Shown here: positions 1 through 12,240 of the stretch, one piece after another
Layout of the letters: each line of letters starts with the position of its first letter
Position numbering within the stretch: position 1 is the stretch's first letter
Assembly (NCBI GenBank): GCA_026545225.1
Contig: CM048845.1
Coordinates: 2,121,001-2,185,000 of the forward strand
Direction: 5' to 3'
DNA from: Cornus controversa
Lineage: Eukaryota > Streptophyta > Magnoliopsida > Cornales > Cornaceae
Length of the DNA stretch: 64,000 nucleotides
Notes under the pieces: generated by a model
Told to the model about the DNA's origin: nothing
Seen by the model: only the letters and a program-made list of their open reading frames with translations
Database searches by the model: none
Program-made: the position numbers and the translations under genes

Positions 1-205
1 GCGGTGGTGGTTGTGGAAGGCGGCGATGGAAGGTGGCAGTGGTGGTGGTGTAAAGCAATAGTGGTGTATATGGTGGTGGTAAAAGGCAAAGCGGCATCGA
101 TGGTGGAATGCTGCGACGATGATGGTGGAAGGTGTTGGTGGTGGCGATGATGGAAGGCGACGGCGGTGGCGGCGGTGGTGGTGGAAGGCGACGGTGGTGG
201 TGGTC
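1..205. repeat. GGT/GGC-rich degenerate trinucleotide repeat
   Basis: The first 205 bases are built almost entirely from GGTGGT, GGCGGC and GGAAGGC-type words with interruptions such as GATGG. The pattern is a degenerate trinucleotide minisatellite. It continues off the left edge, so its full length is unknown. No start codon or convincing protein context accompanies it, although glycine-rich coding cannot be excluded from this fragment alone. Confidence 0.7.
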
Positions 206-231
206 ATCAATTTTTTTTTATAATCTTACCT

Positions 232-385
232 GGGAATGGAATGGCCATTCCATAAGTTTAACTATGGAATAGATTTTCATTTACAGGAATGTATTTTCAT
301 TCCAAGAGAATGGTCATTCCAATCTTAAAATTCATACCAAATAAAGGAATGATTGGAATGGACATTCCATTCCATTCCATTCATG
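232..385. mobile_element. GGAATGG-rich MITE-like foldback
   Basis: The left end reads GGAATGGAATGGCCATTCC. The right end, read on the other strand, gives nearly the same word (GGAATGGAATGTCCATTCC). The two face each other about 110 bases apart, as in a short terminal-inverted-repeat element. No target duplication was identified, so the family is open. Confidence 0.4.
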
Positions 386-756
386 CGTGCTAAACACAAC
401 ATTAGTGGAAGTAATGTAAAAACCAAAAAATTTATCCAAAGTCATGTCAGTGGGAGTAGTTGTATCAAGTATTTGAGCACATTTATTGGTTAGATACATG
501 TTTCTTAAGCCCATATAAATCCATATACTTTAACTATTTTTATTAAGTACAATAGTCAAGTTGGAATCAAATTATTTTTCAAGTGTTCCTCTCTCTCAAT
601 TTCTCTCCCAAATTTTGATTTTTGTGTTTCTAACTTGTTATTTCCAAGATCCTTAAGTTGGGTCATTGTAGAATTTCTTCACTCTTTTTCCATATATAGT
701 AAGAATCTAACCATGCATTACCACACCTTTCTCCTTTGAATGGAATGGCAAACACT

Positions 757-1032
757 TGAGTTGTGTTTGGCAGAGGAAGAATGGAGGGAAATAATTTCAG
801 ATGGAAAAATAGATGAAAGGGAGAAGCTTTCTATCTCCAGGTTGATAGATGGGAGGAGAGAGCAAGGAAGTCCTTGGTACATATATTGTTTCTATCATGG
901 AAGTGGATGCAAAACAAATAAGGTGAGAGGGAAGTGTATTTCATCCTTCCTTTTCCAGGTATGCCTCATCTATTCCCTCTCTTCCTTCCATCCATTTTTA
1001 TCATCTCTCCTACCAATTCGTGTTGAACTTTG
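757..1032. mobile_element. Purine/pyrimidine foldback, MITE-like
   Basis: The left half is purine-rich (GTGTTTGGCAGAGGAAGAATGG and on). The right half is the matching pyrimidine-rich strand, ending in ACCAATTCGTGTTGAAC. Reversed, the right end resembles the left end only loosely. This fits an old foldback element of the type seen again at 29420-29858 and 30956-31268. Short open frames inside it look accidental. Confidence 0.35.
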
Positions 1033-2070
1033 AAGTGCATTGAAAAACTCCACAAAAATCGTAAGGATTCAACTTCACAACAGTTTATTCAGGTTGTGTT
1101 CTAGTGGTATTTCCTTCCTTTTCAAAGTGAAAAATAAAAAGCTTGAGTCTCGCCAAGAATACGTGGGAATTTCTTGCCAAAAAAAAAACCTCACAAAAGT
1201 TTGTGAGAGAATTAATTGCTCGTATTTTCAGTAGGACAATACTTGGGTCCTACATAGTAGAACCAAGTTGGTTCACTCAGCTGATGTGGTCCTATTGTAG
1301 TAAAACCAAGTCGGTTCACTTAGTTAATGTGGCCTAGTAAAATATAGACATCTGTCTAAAATTAAAAATGGGTATTACCTATCTTCTTTTGGGTTAAATC
1401 AAAAGGTTTTTTTTCCTCTCACTCACTCTTATGCCCTCTCTCCATAGCAAAGTAATTCTCCCTATCTCTTTTTGAAACCCTATGCTTTCCAATAGAGTTC
1501 AATACACTTTCCACTAGAGTTCAAAAGAACTACTCTACGTAGTATACACCTCGAGACTTGTAATGACTATTCAAAATGGAGATCTAACTCGAGATTGGAG
1601 TTTTTGATTCTTACATTGTGTAACAAGATTGACTGAACAAACGAGACATTGATCTTCATTGTTCTAAATATTTTTCGGTTACTTCTTCTCGCCAATTGTT
1701 CCTAATCTCTAAAATATTTTCTAGTGTTTCACATACGAAGAGATTTATCGCAATTTACTACTAAATAAAGTAACAGACCTTTATACACACACACACACAC
1801 ACACATATAGAGAGAGAGTGAAAGTATTACAGTTAATGAGAGATCTTAGTGATGAAAATTCTCTAAGACTATCATACTATGGATCTTTCTCTGTGCTCAT
1901 GAGAATTGAAAGGAAGAGCAAATCATCCACTATTTGATGATATGGAGATTTGGTTTTTTTTTTCTTTGATGGAGAGGGAGAGAGGAAGAGAGAGAGAAGA
2001 AAGTCACTATCTGATTCAGAAGAAGAAAAAAAAAACCCTATCAGTTTTAACCCAAAAATAGATGGGCAAT
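1033..2070. other. Intergenic, no gene seen; microsatellites
   Basis: AT-rich sequence without a supported gene. It holds an (AC)n run near 1782-1804 followed by an (AG)n run to about 1820. A pair of imperfect repeats (GGTTCACTCAGCTGATGTGG-like) lies near 1270 and 1313. Confidence 0.6.
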
Positions 2071-4262
2071 TGTCATGCCCCATTTTCTGACTTCCGAAGA
2101 CCGGAGGTGATGTCCGTCCATTAATACCCTAATGAGCCTCCCTAACCTCTCAATTACTGTAGAAACATAACATTATACACGCACTCATGGGAGCGTATAA
2201 TCATCATCATTTATCCCGATGGCCCCCACACTAGTCTATATACCTATACATGCTAACTATAAAAAATTCATACATTATACAACATATAATTAAAACACAA
2301 GTCCATTGTCTTTGCATCCCAAATCATTCACTTCACACCTTGAATTCTCTGAATTTACAACATAGAGAGAAAAATACATTCATGAGCTCAACATATGTAG
2401 AGTTCAACTCCAACCACATACCCTATAACCCCAAATCATTTTCTTTCCCCATTCTTCATCTTCAATAAAAACACAAATTATCCAACCATACATTTCAAAA
2501 GAAAATCCTTACAACTTCGTAGTCATAGTTTGAATTACATGCATATAGTCCAAAAGTATTAAGAATTCATAAATGACTATAAATTACATTTCATCATGTC
2601 ACATGCCGGCATGGATAGCCAAAATCATAATTTTTCAAAATAAAGAAAAAATGCTACAAAAACTCCACTTGAGTCATTCAAGTCCCGTCCGTCATGGGTG
2701 CCTTATCTATAAATAGTTTAGGAAAAAAGGGGTGAGCAACTCAACAGCTCAGTAGGAATACCCTAACCTACCTAGGTGCCGAATCGACACTGACCTACAT
2801 GAATGTATGCCATTACACTACATGTCACCTTCAAAACTCACATGTTCATTCAAACAATGCATACTAAAGAAGATGCATTAAAACATATATCATGCTCAAC
2901 AATTGATCACATAAGCATAAAGATATAACTTGTCTCTCGGACCTAATCCGATAACCCAACATGATTTGGACCGCTCCGACAATCATGTGACCTTGGACAC
3001 ATTCGATACATTCATATGACTTGGAAATGTCACACTTCATTGGTAATATGTTGGTTTACCCCAATGTGAGTGGACAACTCCGATACTCACTTAATATGGA
3101 CATTCTCCGACTTTAGGCCTTAGCCTTGGCATGATGGGACCATTTCGATGGTCATACTTCATTGGACAATGATGCCACTTACATAGAATGGTTGGACAAC
3201 TCCGACATTCCATACATGGTCCATTTTGCCCGTTTCCTCACAATAACCCCATATATGCATTTCAATCATATAATATTTAGCATGTCATTTTCATACTTTT
3301 CAATGCACAAGCTAGCAATACAAGTACATAGCATGCACTTCTCACCACATAAGCACATATAATCCCGTACATGTCAATTCATGCATATAAATCAAATATA
3401 CACAAAACAAGCATAAATGTAATCACGTTTTCTTATTGCACACATTGCACATATTCATCCACCATGTTATACATATCACAAGATGCATCAATTTTCACAT
3501 AAGAATCATAAAGGAAGGATAAAACCTCACATTCTAATCCCTCTCACCACCTACATACATGCAAACACACCTTATACTTTTTCAACCCTCCCGAAACCCT
3601 AGAATCGACAACTAAGAGAGAAGGAGATCCCCTACCTTGAATTTGGAAGGTTTCCAAGCAATTTTCAAGAATCTCTTCAAGGTCTACCTTGCCGAAATCC
3701 AAGATTGTTTGGTCCAAAGTAAAGCCCTTGTCAAGCTCTACAAGTTGCTTTTCTTTGGCAAATCCTGAATCCAAGTCGAAACCACCCAAAATGTAGAGAG
3801 AAGGTGGAAGGATGAAGTTGGAAAAGATAAGAGAGAGAAAAAGACGTGAGAAATGGCTGAGATCTCTCAGCCCTAGATATTTATAATATTTAGGGCGCGA
3901 AATGACTAAAACACCCCGGGCCACTTAACATACTCTCTCGACCTCCGTTTTTTATTTTGAAAGATCTTACGGCCTTGAAATCACTTCCTTAACTCTTTAA
4001 ACATTTCGTTTGGCCCAAAATAAAAAATAATTATTTTTTAAAAAAATTTCGGATTCCCGAGCCCACTCGGACTGTGTCTCGGGGTCCCCATTGACTAAAA
4101 AGTCAAACTTCTCCAAATATTTCCAAAACTTCTCAAAACCTATATTCCACTTCCCAAACATATTTTCCGTACTCAAAACGTGCCCAAACATCATAAAAAT
4201 GGATTTATGACAATTATGATGCAGAAAAGGAAAATTGGCCAAAATTGGTCGCGATTTCTACA
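2071..4262 (-). repeat. 3' LTR of Tekay-1
   Basis: About 2.19 kb, bounded on the plus strand by TGTCATGCCC at the left and GATTTCTACA at the right, so TG...CA on both strands. It joins the polypurine tract directly. Between about 2930 and 3220 it contains a series of small stem-loops sharing a TGGAC..CTCCGA loop word (see findings). Unlike Tekay-2 it lacks the CGATGCATCG cluster. A decayed relative of its inner end lies at 23655-24047. Confidence 0.8.
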
Positions 4263-6655
4263 ATCTCCCCACCTTTAAGAAATTTCGTCTCAGAAATTAG
4301 AAACATGCCTCAACTAATAAACAAATTAGGGGTATTTTGAGCAGACTTCTTATTTTCGCTCCCACGTAGCCTTCTCAACCCCGTGATGCCTCCAAAGCAC
4401 CTTAACCAAGGGAATGGTTTTACCCCGATACACTTGCTCCTTAGCATCCAGAACCTGGATCAGTCTCTCCTCATAAGACACGTCCTCCTCCATCTCAAGA
4501 ACTGTCCAATCGAGCACATGTGAAGGGTTTGGTTTATACTTTCTTAACATCAAAATGTGAAAAATATTGTGCACACTTGACATTTGTAGTGGCAATGCCA
4601 AGTGATATGCAACCTCCCCTACCGGATCCAATATCTTAAACAAATCGATAAACCACGACGCTAGCTTCCTACTATGCCCAAATCTCATCAAACCTCATCA
4701 TGGTGAGACCTTTAGGAAGACATGGTCCCCCACCTCAAATGCCAAAGGCCTCTCGCCTTTTGTCGGCATAACTTTTCTAATGACTCTAAGCCGTAAGCAA
4801 CCATCGCTTTGTAATCTGTAGCTTTTCTGTAGTTTCTCAGACTATATTTGGGCCCAATGCCACTATCTCTCCAATCTTTGTCCAAGAAACTAGTGACCTA
4901 CAAGGTCTGCCATATAGTGCCTCAAGTGGAGCCATCTCAATACTAGTTTGATAGCTATATTATTGTATGCAAACTCCACCAATGGAAGCTGATCCTCCCC
5001 ATTACCACAAAAATTTAGTGCACATGCCCTAAGCATATCCTCCAAAATCTGTATGATATGCTCTGACTGGCCATCTGTTTAAGGATGGAAAACTGTATTG
5101 AAATGGAGGTTTGTATTAAGTGTAGTCTGAAAGCTCTGCCAAAATCATGATGTAAATCTCAGATCTTTGTCGGATACTACAGAAACTAGCACTCTGTGCA
5201 GTCTCAAAATTTGATCAATGTACAACCGACTAAGAGTATCCACGTCATCTGTCACTCGAATCATAAGAAAATGAGTCACCTTGGTCAATCAATTTACAAT
5301 GACCCAAACTGTGTCGTAATTTTTTCTCGTCCTTGACAACCCTGTCACAAAGTCCATAGTGACGTGCTCCCACTTTCACATAGCCATCAGTAATGGATGT
5401 AACAAACCTGCTGGTCTCTGATGCTCGGCCTTCACTTGTTGACAAGTAAGGCACCTCACCACAAAATGTGCGATGTCCTTCTTTATACCTTTCCACCAAT
5501 ACTGCCTTCGCAAGTTGTGATACATTTTAGTACTATCAGGATACACTGCAAATCTAGAGCTGTGAAACTCTTTTAGAACCTCATCCTTACAAACCAATGG
5601 TACAACCATTTTGCCTCTGAACCTCAACCACCATCTGAATGGATAACTCAATCTTCCATTACTTCGCCACCCAAAATCTGAGTACAAATACTCTCCATCT
5701 CACTATTATGCCTCTGCTCCTCAACCACTCTACTCACTAGAGTCGGTTGTGAAATGAGTGTGAACAAAGTTGCTAGTTCACTATCCTCACTAAAGTATAA
5801 TCCCATTTCAGATATGTCTTCTATCATTTTCCACTCTCGGATAGCAATACTATCTAAGGTCCCATGTGATTTTTTGCTCAAAGCATCGGTAACCACATTA
5901 GCCTTCCCTAGGTTATACTGAAGATCAAAGTTATAGTCTTTCATGTACTCCACCCATCTCCTTTGCCTCATATTCAAGTCCTTTTGTGTGAAAAAGGTAC
6001 TTCAAACTCTTGTGATCGGAGAAAAATTCAAACTTGTCCCTATACAAATAATGTCTCCACATCTTCAAAGCAAAAATTACCGCCGCTAACTCCAAGTCAC
6101 GAGTTGGGTAATTCTGTTCATGTGTTTTCAACTGTCGGGAACCATATGCAACAACCTTCTATGTTTGCATTAGTACACATCCCAATCCATCTCGTGAAGC
6201 GTTATAGTAGATCACATAATCCAAACTATGTTCAAGGATAATCAATATTGGAGCACTAGTAAGTCTACTTTTCAACTCCATAAAAGAATTCTTGCAAGCC
6301 TCGTTCAACACAAACTTAACTCCCTTATGAGTAAGCTTGGTCATCGACGCCGCTAACTTCAAAAAGTCCTTTACACCCGGTAATATCTTGCTAGCCCCAA
6401 AAAGCTACGTATCTCGAATACATTCATTGGTCATTCCCAAGACACCATGTGTCCTAGGAATTTCACTTCTGTTAGTCAAAACTCACATTTTTCGTATTTG
6501 GTGTACAAATGGTGCTCCCTCAAAATCTATAATACCGTCCTCAAGTGGTCTCGTGCTCCTCCATAGAAGAAGAATACATAAGAATATCATCCACAAGTAC
6601 CACCACGAATCTGTCCAAGTACACACTAAAGACTTGGCTCATTAAGTCCATAAAC
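2071..6655 (-). mobile_element. Ty3/gypsy fossil, Tekay/Del-like chromovirus (Tekay-1), truncated
   Basis: Minus-strand gypsy remnant made of a 3' LTR and the 3' part of pol. Next to the LTR is a polypurine tract (AAAGGTGGGGAGAT on the minus strand, about 4263-4276). Going upstream in the element come a chromodomain-like integrase tail (about 4350-4700), a decayed integrase core, an HHCC zinc-binding piece (about 5450-5690), RNase H (about 5650-6130) and the end of reverse transcriptase (to about 6655). Protease, gag and a 5' LTR are not seen, so the element is truncated as well as decayed, with many interruptions. Domain order and tail wording fit the Tekay/Del chromovirus group; the exact clade is inferred. 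Confidence 0.85.
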
Positions 6656-6789
6656 ACATAGTGTGCTAAAATGGAATTGAAGCTCATAGAGACATTTCGT
6701 CAAATACATGGTATGCAATATCTCCATACAATTATGTTCTTCATATTTATTCATAACATAAAGACATTTAACAAGGATAATGAACATAG

Positions 6790-7450
6790 TAATGTAAAAA
6801 GAGTAAGGATAGAAGAATGCAAACATTGACACCAAGATTTTTACAAGATTCAGAACTCCGTCCTATGTCCTTGACTCGAGAGCATCTTCTAAGATTTCAC
6901 CTAATTATGGGGCTTCCCCTACGGGTGGAAAATAAATCGTACATCATTTCGCTTATTTGATGGTGAAACACCCTTTCTCTTTTGACGGCTAAGAGATAAC
7001 CATCACTCACTCTTACGGGTGGAGAGCGCTACCAAATTCGCTCATTATTAGATTGAGTGAAACCTCTCTTTTTTTTTAGCTTAGTGAGAACCCTTACAAA
7101 ACTTTCTCGAGCTACCTATGTCAAGAGAACCTCTTGGTCTTCTTCTTCATGAACAAGGAATTGTGTATACAATGAATGTCTCAAATGGACAAGATATACA
7201 AATTAAAAACTTTCTCAAATCTAGAGTTACAATTAATGAATAAAAAAGAAAGCTCAACTCTAGAATGAGGAATGAAATACCATAATGAATTGATGAATTA
7301 AGCTCATGTGTGATCTCTAAAATATGAGTTCTAAGCATGAAGGTAAATTCTACCAACAAGATATAATCATGGAGGGTTATGGTAGTCTCTTTCTTATATA
7401 ATACATATACAATGTGTATTTATAGCCCCTTTATGAGATATATGTGAGTT
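6790..7450 (-). repeat. Decayed LTR fragment
   Basis: AT-rich sequence with wording typical of plant LTR 5' leaders read backwards (tracts such as GACACCAAGATTTTTACAAG and repeated CTTACGGGTGG words). A looser relative is at about 45405-45600. No ends or coding parts can be fixed, and the orientation is inferred only from that resemblance. Confidence 0.35.
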
Positions 7451-7489
7451 ATGTGGTGCAGAAACAGTTTAATTAATTTAGTGTAAGAT

Positions 7490-7954
7490 GCTAATCCTTA
7501 GACCTAGAGGGGGCAAAATATGTCTTCTTGCCCAATTTTTATGATTGATTAATTACCCACAACAATTAAAAATTATGCATCCTAACCAATTAAAAAAATA
7601 AATAAAGCAAGTAAGGAAAGTTAGAGACGACACTAGGAATTTTACGTAGAAACCCTCGGAAGGAAAAAATCACAAGGGTGAGGCAGACACCTCCAGAGAA
7701 ACTAACCCACTATCTCAAAGCAAAGTATAACAGACTTTGTCCCAAACTCACACCCACTCCATTTTGATAAGAACTTGATGTGGAATGCCTCAGACTTACT
7801 TTTGCGACTTTTCGTTCAATTGTCGGGACTTCTCCGGTCCTACCTCAAATTTTAAGTGTGAACCCGTTCACTCAACCACATGAACTATTTTAACACCAAT
7901 CTCATCTCAATATCGTATTTTGATACCAAGTTGTTCATAAGCATTGAATGTTAT
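7490..7954 (-). repeat. Decayed LTR fragment related to the gag-only element
   Basis: The order of words (CCTAGAGGGGG, AAAGCAAGTAA, GTAGAAACCC, CAAAGTATAACAGACT, ATGTGGAATGCCTCAG) follows that of the LTRs at 16190-17337 and 22448-23632, but with heavy divergence. The fragment stops where the small LTR element at 7955 begins, and no clear continuation was found after 9919. Confidence 0.5.
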
Positions 7955-8416
7955 TGTAGGTGTCAAAAACTGTTACTTCTATATCTGTTTAAAAACTTAC
8001 AATCTACACTCAAGATTTGATAAATTGAACTATCATATTATTGATAAAATTGTTCCCCCTTTTTGTTTTGTGGGTCGTCCTCCTTTTATAGTCTTTTCTT
8101 TTGCCTTTGATCATATCAAACCTTTGATCATATCCATTTGTCCAGCTGGGCTTATTGGTAGGAGGTCAGATATTTGTTGAAGTAGGAGGTGGATTTCTTC
8201 ATGATGTTACTTTAAGTGCAGGGAAGGTTCTGGGTCATGTTTTTGTGGGCTGAGTGTAAAGTTGGATCTGTCTTGGGTTTGGGCTGTGTGTTGGTCCATG
8301 ATGTTGGTCCATGATGTTGTTCCTGGAGTGGATCACTATTTGCATGGGCCGGTAAGTGTATTTTGGAGCCCACGACTTGGGCCCTAATGGTGGACTTGCA
8401 TATTTTTGAGTCCACA
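7955..8416 (-). repeat. 3' LTR of the small non-autonomous element
   Basis: 462 bp, TG...CA, highly similar to 9488-9919. It differs slightly in length from its partner because of short internal duplications of words such as TGATCATATC and TGGTCCATGATGT. Confidence 0.85.
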
Positions 8417-8704
8417 CTTCGCCCCCAATTCCTTTCGAATTCGGGAGCTAGTTGAATTAGAAAGAAATTGAAAAGTTGTTTAGTTATGTCGACATCGCAG
8501 ATGATTGGTGTGCCTACTTTTGTTCCATGATTTCTGATGAATTCATAGGATTTTTATTTTTGATGGAATATATGGAGTGGGGTTTGAGTTTTGCAAATCA
8601 TAACTTTTATAGTGTTCATTATTTTTGTGTGTTTATACTTTTTGTATAGAGGATGTTCAATATTGTTCAAATTTGTTCGTGATTGTTCGATCACCCTTTT
8701 TTGG

Positions 8705-9040
8705 CTGATCATGCCAATGAGCAAGATGTTCGACCTGCAAGCTAACCATGCCGTTCGGTCATCCTCGAGAGGAAGAGTGTTTGATCATGGCTGATCATGC
8801 CATGAGCAAAATGTTCGACCTGCAGGCTAACCATGCCGTTCAGTCATCCTCGAGAGGAAGAGTGTTCGATCATGGTTGATCATGCCATGAGCAAGATGTT
8901 CGACTTGCAGGCTAACCATGTCGTTCGGTCATCCTCGAGAGGAAGAGTGTTCGATCATGGCTGATCATGCCATGAGCAAGATGTTCGACCTGCAGGCTAA
9001 CCATGTCGTTCGGTCATCTTCGAGAGGAAGAGTGTTCGAT
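8705..9040. repeat. 85-bp tandem array, four units
   Basis: Four head-to-tail units begin at about 8705, 8791, 8876 and 8961. Each carries GAGCAAGATGTTCGACCTGC, a GCTAACCATG word and CTCGAGAGGAAGAGTGTT. Unit junctions form an inverted repeat, TCATGGC-TGATCAT-GCCATGA. The unit length is not a multiple of three, so open frames across the array do not indicate coding. Confidence 0.9.
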
Positions 9041-9487
9041 CATATTCTTTCTGGATTTGCTCTTGTAACATCTTGCGTGCGATCGGGCATTGCAGAGCTT
9101 GGTCTACCAGGTGCGGATCAGTTTGTACTGCACGCTCAGTATGGCACGGTCGGCGGGATCGGGGTGAGCCGCGGCGAGGTGCGCCGGTTCCCGATGGTGG
9201 TGGGGGTTGTCGTTATTACTGCTACGGACATGATCGGAGTGATCGGTCTGGACAGGTTGTGACCCCTGGGTTCCACTGTGGAGTTCGGCGTTTTCCCATC
9301 GCAAGACTTCCACTTGGCGTAGTAGAGCTTACATGTTCGATCGGGACGCCCCGTCCTCTAGCGAGCGTGGGGATCCTTCGGAATATATGGATACACGGGT
9401 GGATCCCATTATGAATAACAAAGTGAGGTGGAAACGATAGACGCACGATGCTTCTTGTCGCCAAGGTTCCCACAGACGGCGCCAAAG

Positions 9488-9919
9488 TGTAGGTGTCAAA
9501 AACTGTTACTTTTATATCTATTTAAAAACTTACAATCTACACTCAAGATTTGATAAATTGAACTATCATATTATTGATAAAATTGTTCCCCCCTTTTGTT
9601 TTGTGGGTCATCCTCCTTTTATAGTCTTTTCTTTTGCCTTTGATCATATCCATTTGTCCAGCTGGGGTTATTGGTAGGAGGTCAGATATTTGCTGAAGTA
9701 GGAGGTGAATTTCTTCATGATGTTACTTTAAGTGCGAGGAAGGTTCTAGGTCATGTTTTTGTGGGCTGAGTGTAAAGTTGGGTCTGTCTTGGGTTTGGGT
9801 TGTGTGTTGGTCCATGATGTTGGTCTTGGAGTGGGTCGCTATTTGCATGGGCTGGTAGGTGTATTTTGGAGCCCACGGCTTGGGCCCTAATGGTGGACTT
9901 GCATATTTTTGAGTCCACA
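9488..9919 (-). repeat. 5' LTR of the small non-autonomous element
   Basis: 432 bp, matching 7955-8416 from TGTAGGTGTC through GAGTCCACA. Its left edge abuts the primer-binding-site-like sequence at about 9468-9487 (minus strand). Confidence 0.85.
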
Positions 9920-10180
9920 GTTATACATTCTCGTGCCTTTACTTAGGTATTTTAATCTCATATCTGCACATATTATGTAGTTGTTATGTGGTTTTTGTGT
10001 TTTTATGATTTCTGGTTCAAACTCAAAATTCGGTGCAATTCGACTCCTTTATCAGTTCAAGAATGCATTCCTATGTACTATCGCGCTTTATGGAAAGTCC
10101 ATATCAAGGAATAGTGAATGGTGTGTTAAGACTGGAGTCGAAAAGTTAAAGAGTTGAAGATCTGCAGAAGAAGTAGAGAT

Positions 10181-10250
10181 CGATGCATCGAAGTCACAGT
10201 TTCGATGCATCGCTACTTTGACGCATCGAAGTCCCTACTTCGATGCATCG
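10181..10250. repeat. CGATGCATCG palindrome cluster (Athila-like, LTR side)
   Basis: Exact 10-bp palindromes lie at 10181-10190, 10203-10212 and 10241-10250, with a degenerate copy (GACGCATCG) at about 10220. Flanks are usually TT before and AA or CT after. The same word recurs at 12009-12056. Confidence 0.9.
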
Positions 10251-11279
10251 CTCAATCCTGCAGAAGATATTTTTTTACAGATATTTTCTTCACTTGCCAC
10301 TTGTCCAATTTTGTTTGGATAAAGCCTAGAACGAAATTTCTGTGATATATTGAGCCTCAAATTGGATATATAGCTAAAAAATATGTAATAGATAGATATA
10401 TCATAATTCTTGTAATAGGGAGCATATATAGAATTTTAGAGAGAGAAAGTGAAGTTCTAAAGAAGGAAAGTTTCAAAGAGGGTTTTGTAAGGCCTTGAAG
10501 ACCATTTTGAGCATGGGATCATCTCTGTCTATAGTGCTTCCAGCCCACCATGATCAACTAATCCTTCTCTAGGGTTTTGACAAATCCTAGTCTTGTAAAT
10601 ATGTTTTAACTTTAATGAATTGAGAATTTTTATGTATTTTTGTGTATATGTCTCTTGCCTTGAGCCTTATATCAATATAAGTTTACATATTCTTTATGTT
10701 CATGTGAGTAATTTATCTTTCTTGTCTTAGAATGCTTATTTTTCCCACATGATCTTCAAACACTTGTAAGTTTCACAAGGACTATAAGTGATGGCTTGAG
10801 ACTAGTTTTCACTATAACATGCATAACTAGATTTACATAGTCCATGCTAAGAGATGGTAAATTAGCTACACTTAGTTAATTAGGTATTTATGTAAGTAAG
10901 TAGGTAAGGAATTTACACGTATCAAAGATGGATTATAGTTTTTTTAAGGTGCATGTATCCTCTTGATGGTAGCATTATAGGCCACAAGCCATTTGCACCA
11001 CTTAGTACACAATTGCATGAATTCTCCCAATTTATTATAAGCGTGGCATATTATGAGGCTAGTGGTGAAGTCTAAACCCTAGGCCTTTACTCTTCTCTCA
11101 AACTTTATAATTTAATTATCTTTTATGCTTTTAAATTAGAGTAAGGCAACAACCAATACTCGATTGTGATTCAAACGAGAACCAATCTTCCTCTCCTAGA
11201 TACTATAAAATAAATTCCCTCCTATGCGAAATTTCTAAAGGACTTATGCACTCAAAAGCATAAATCTAGGAACCATATT

Positions 11280-11840
11280 CCTATGAAAGTCCAATTGACT
11301 GAGCAGGTAAGTTCAATTCTTCAAAGTAACACCCCTCCAAAATTCAAGGATCTGGGTGGCCCAACAATCTCTTGTGTCATTGGTGACCATGAATTCGAGA
11401 GGGCCCTCCTTGACTTGGGAGAAATTGTTAACTTACTTCCTTAATCTGTTTATCGGAAACTAGAGCTAGGAGAACTCAAGTCGACCACAATTGTGTTACA
11501 ATTTGTTGACCGTTCGGTAAGGCAACCATGTGGAATCATTGATGATGTTCTAATCAAAGTGGACAAATTTTATTTCCTGGTGGACTTCATAGTCCTTGAA
11601 ACCGAACCTATCCAAGATCCCACAAGGCATTCTCCTATCATTCTAGGTCATCCATTCTTGGCTACGACTAACGCTTGCATTAATTGTCGTACAGGGGTGA
11701 TGGACATCTCCTTCGGGAATATGACTATTAGGTTAAATACCTTTGGCGCATCTCACCACACTGCCAATAATGAGAGCAAATGCTTTTGTGTAGCTGTTGT
11801 GGATGAACTTATGTACACATCTCGCCGTAGATGGTAAACT
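11280..11840 (+). pseudogene. Athila-like gag end and retropepsin-like protease fossil
   Basis: The translated piece carries the features expected of an Athila protease. A DxGA-type region is followed by LQFVDRSVRQPCGIIDDVL, KVDKFYF and a PIILGHPFLAT motif, which is the conserved hydrophobic-ILG(R/H)PFLAT block of plant gypsy retropepsins. It is a fossil with at least one interruption and no neighbouring reverse transcriptase. The Athila assignment rests on wording, not on a phylogeny. Confidence 0.65.
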
Positions 11841-12008
11841 TGGTATAATTTCTGCGGTCCTATTATGTTCTGTGTGATCCTTCGAATCTAAAAGGAACGT
11901 ATCTAAATATTTTTGAGGTGTCTGAGTGTGAGAGGTATGAATTAAGGGTGAAACTTAAATTTTTTCATACTTGGGGTAATTTTGCAAACTTACAGTCAAA
12001 AAAAGCTT

Positions 12009-12240
12009 CGATGCATCGAAGTACCCACTTCGATGCATCGCAGCTCCGATGCATCGAAATTAGCTTCAACGCATCAACCTTTAAAATATCCTATTTCCCT
12101 GTCAATTCCAGCAGCTTTCGGTACCTTGTGTCATAGATGGTCGATGTATCGAACCATTTTGATGCATCGAAACCTCTACTTCGATGCATCAAGAGCTTCA
12201 ATGCATCAAAGTAGCCACTTTGATGCATTGCACCGAAGCA
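12009..12240. repeat. CGATGCATCG palindrome cluster (Athila-like, internal)
   Basis: Exact copies at 12009-12018, 12031-12040 and 12047-12056 are followed by about six degenerate copies (such as CGATGTATCG and TGATGCATCG) to about 12240. Most variants differ by C-to-T or G-to-A changes at CpG positions. Confidence 0.9.

Larger units (their letters stand above)
7955..9919 (-). mobile_element. Small non-autonomous LTR element (TRIM/LARD-like), structurally whole
   Basis: Two LTRs (7955-8416 and 9488-9919, TGTAGG...TCCACA on the plus strand) enclose 1.07 kb of non-coding DNA. The element is flanked by a perfect 5-bp target duplication GTTAT (7950-7954 and 9920-9924). Read on the minus strand, the right LTR is followed by a primer-binding-site-like TGGCGCCGTCTGTGGGAACC. 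The other LTR is preceded by a purine tract (AAAGGAATTGGGGGCGAAG), which fixes the orientation. No gag or pol is present, so it must have moved with proteins from another element, probably a gypsy type given that primer site. The LTRs differ by only a few percent by eye, suggesting a fairly young insertion. Confidence 0.85.

Noticed and set aside
740-1033. Possible small protein gene of 97 codons
   Set aside because: It lies within a purine/pyrimidine foldback and its composition follows the repeat.
8591-9414. Open frames of 67-114 codons across the small LTR element
   Set aside because: They run through an 85-bp tandem array in shifting frames and have no recognisable domain.
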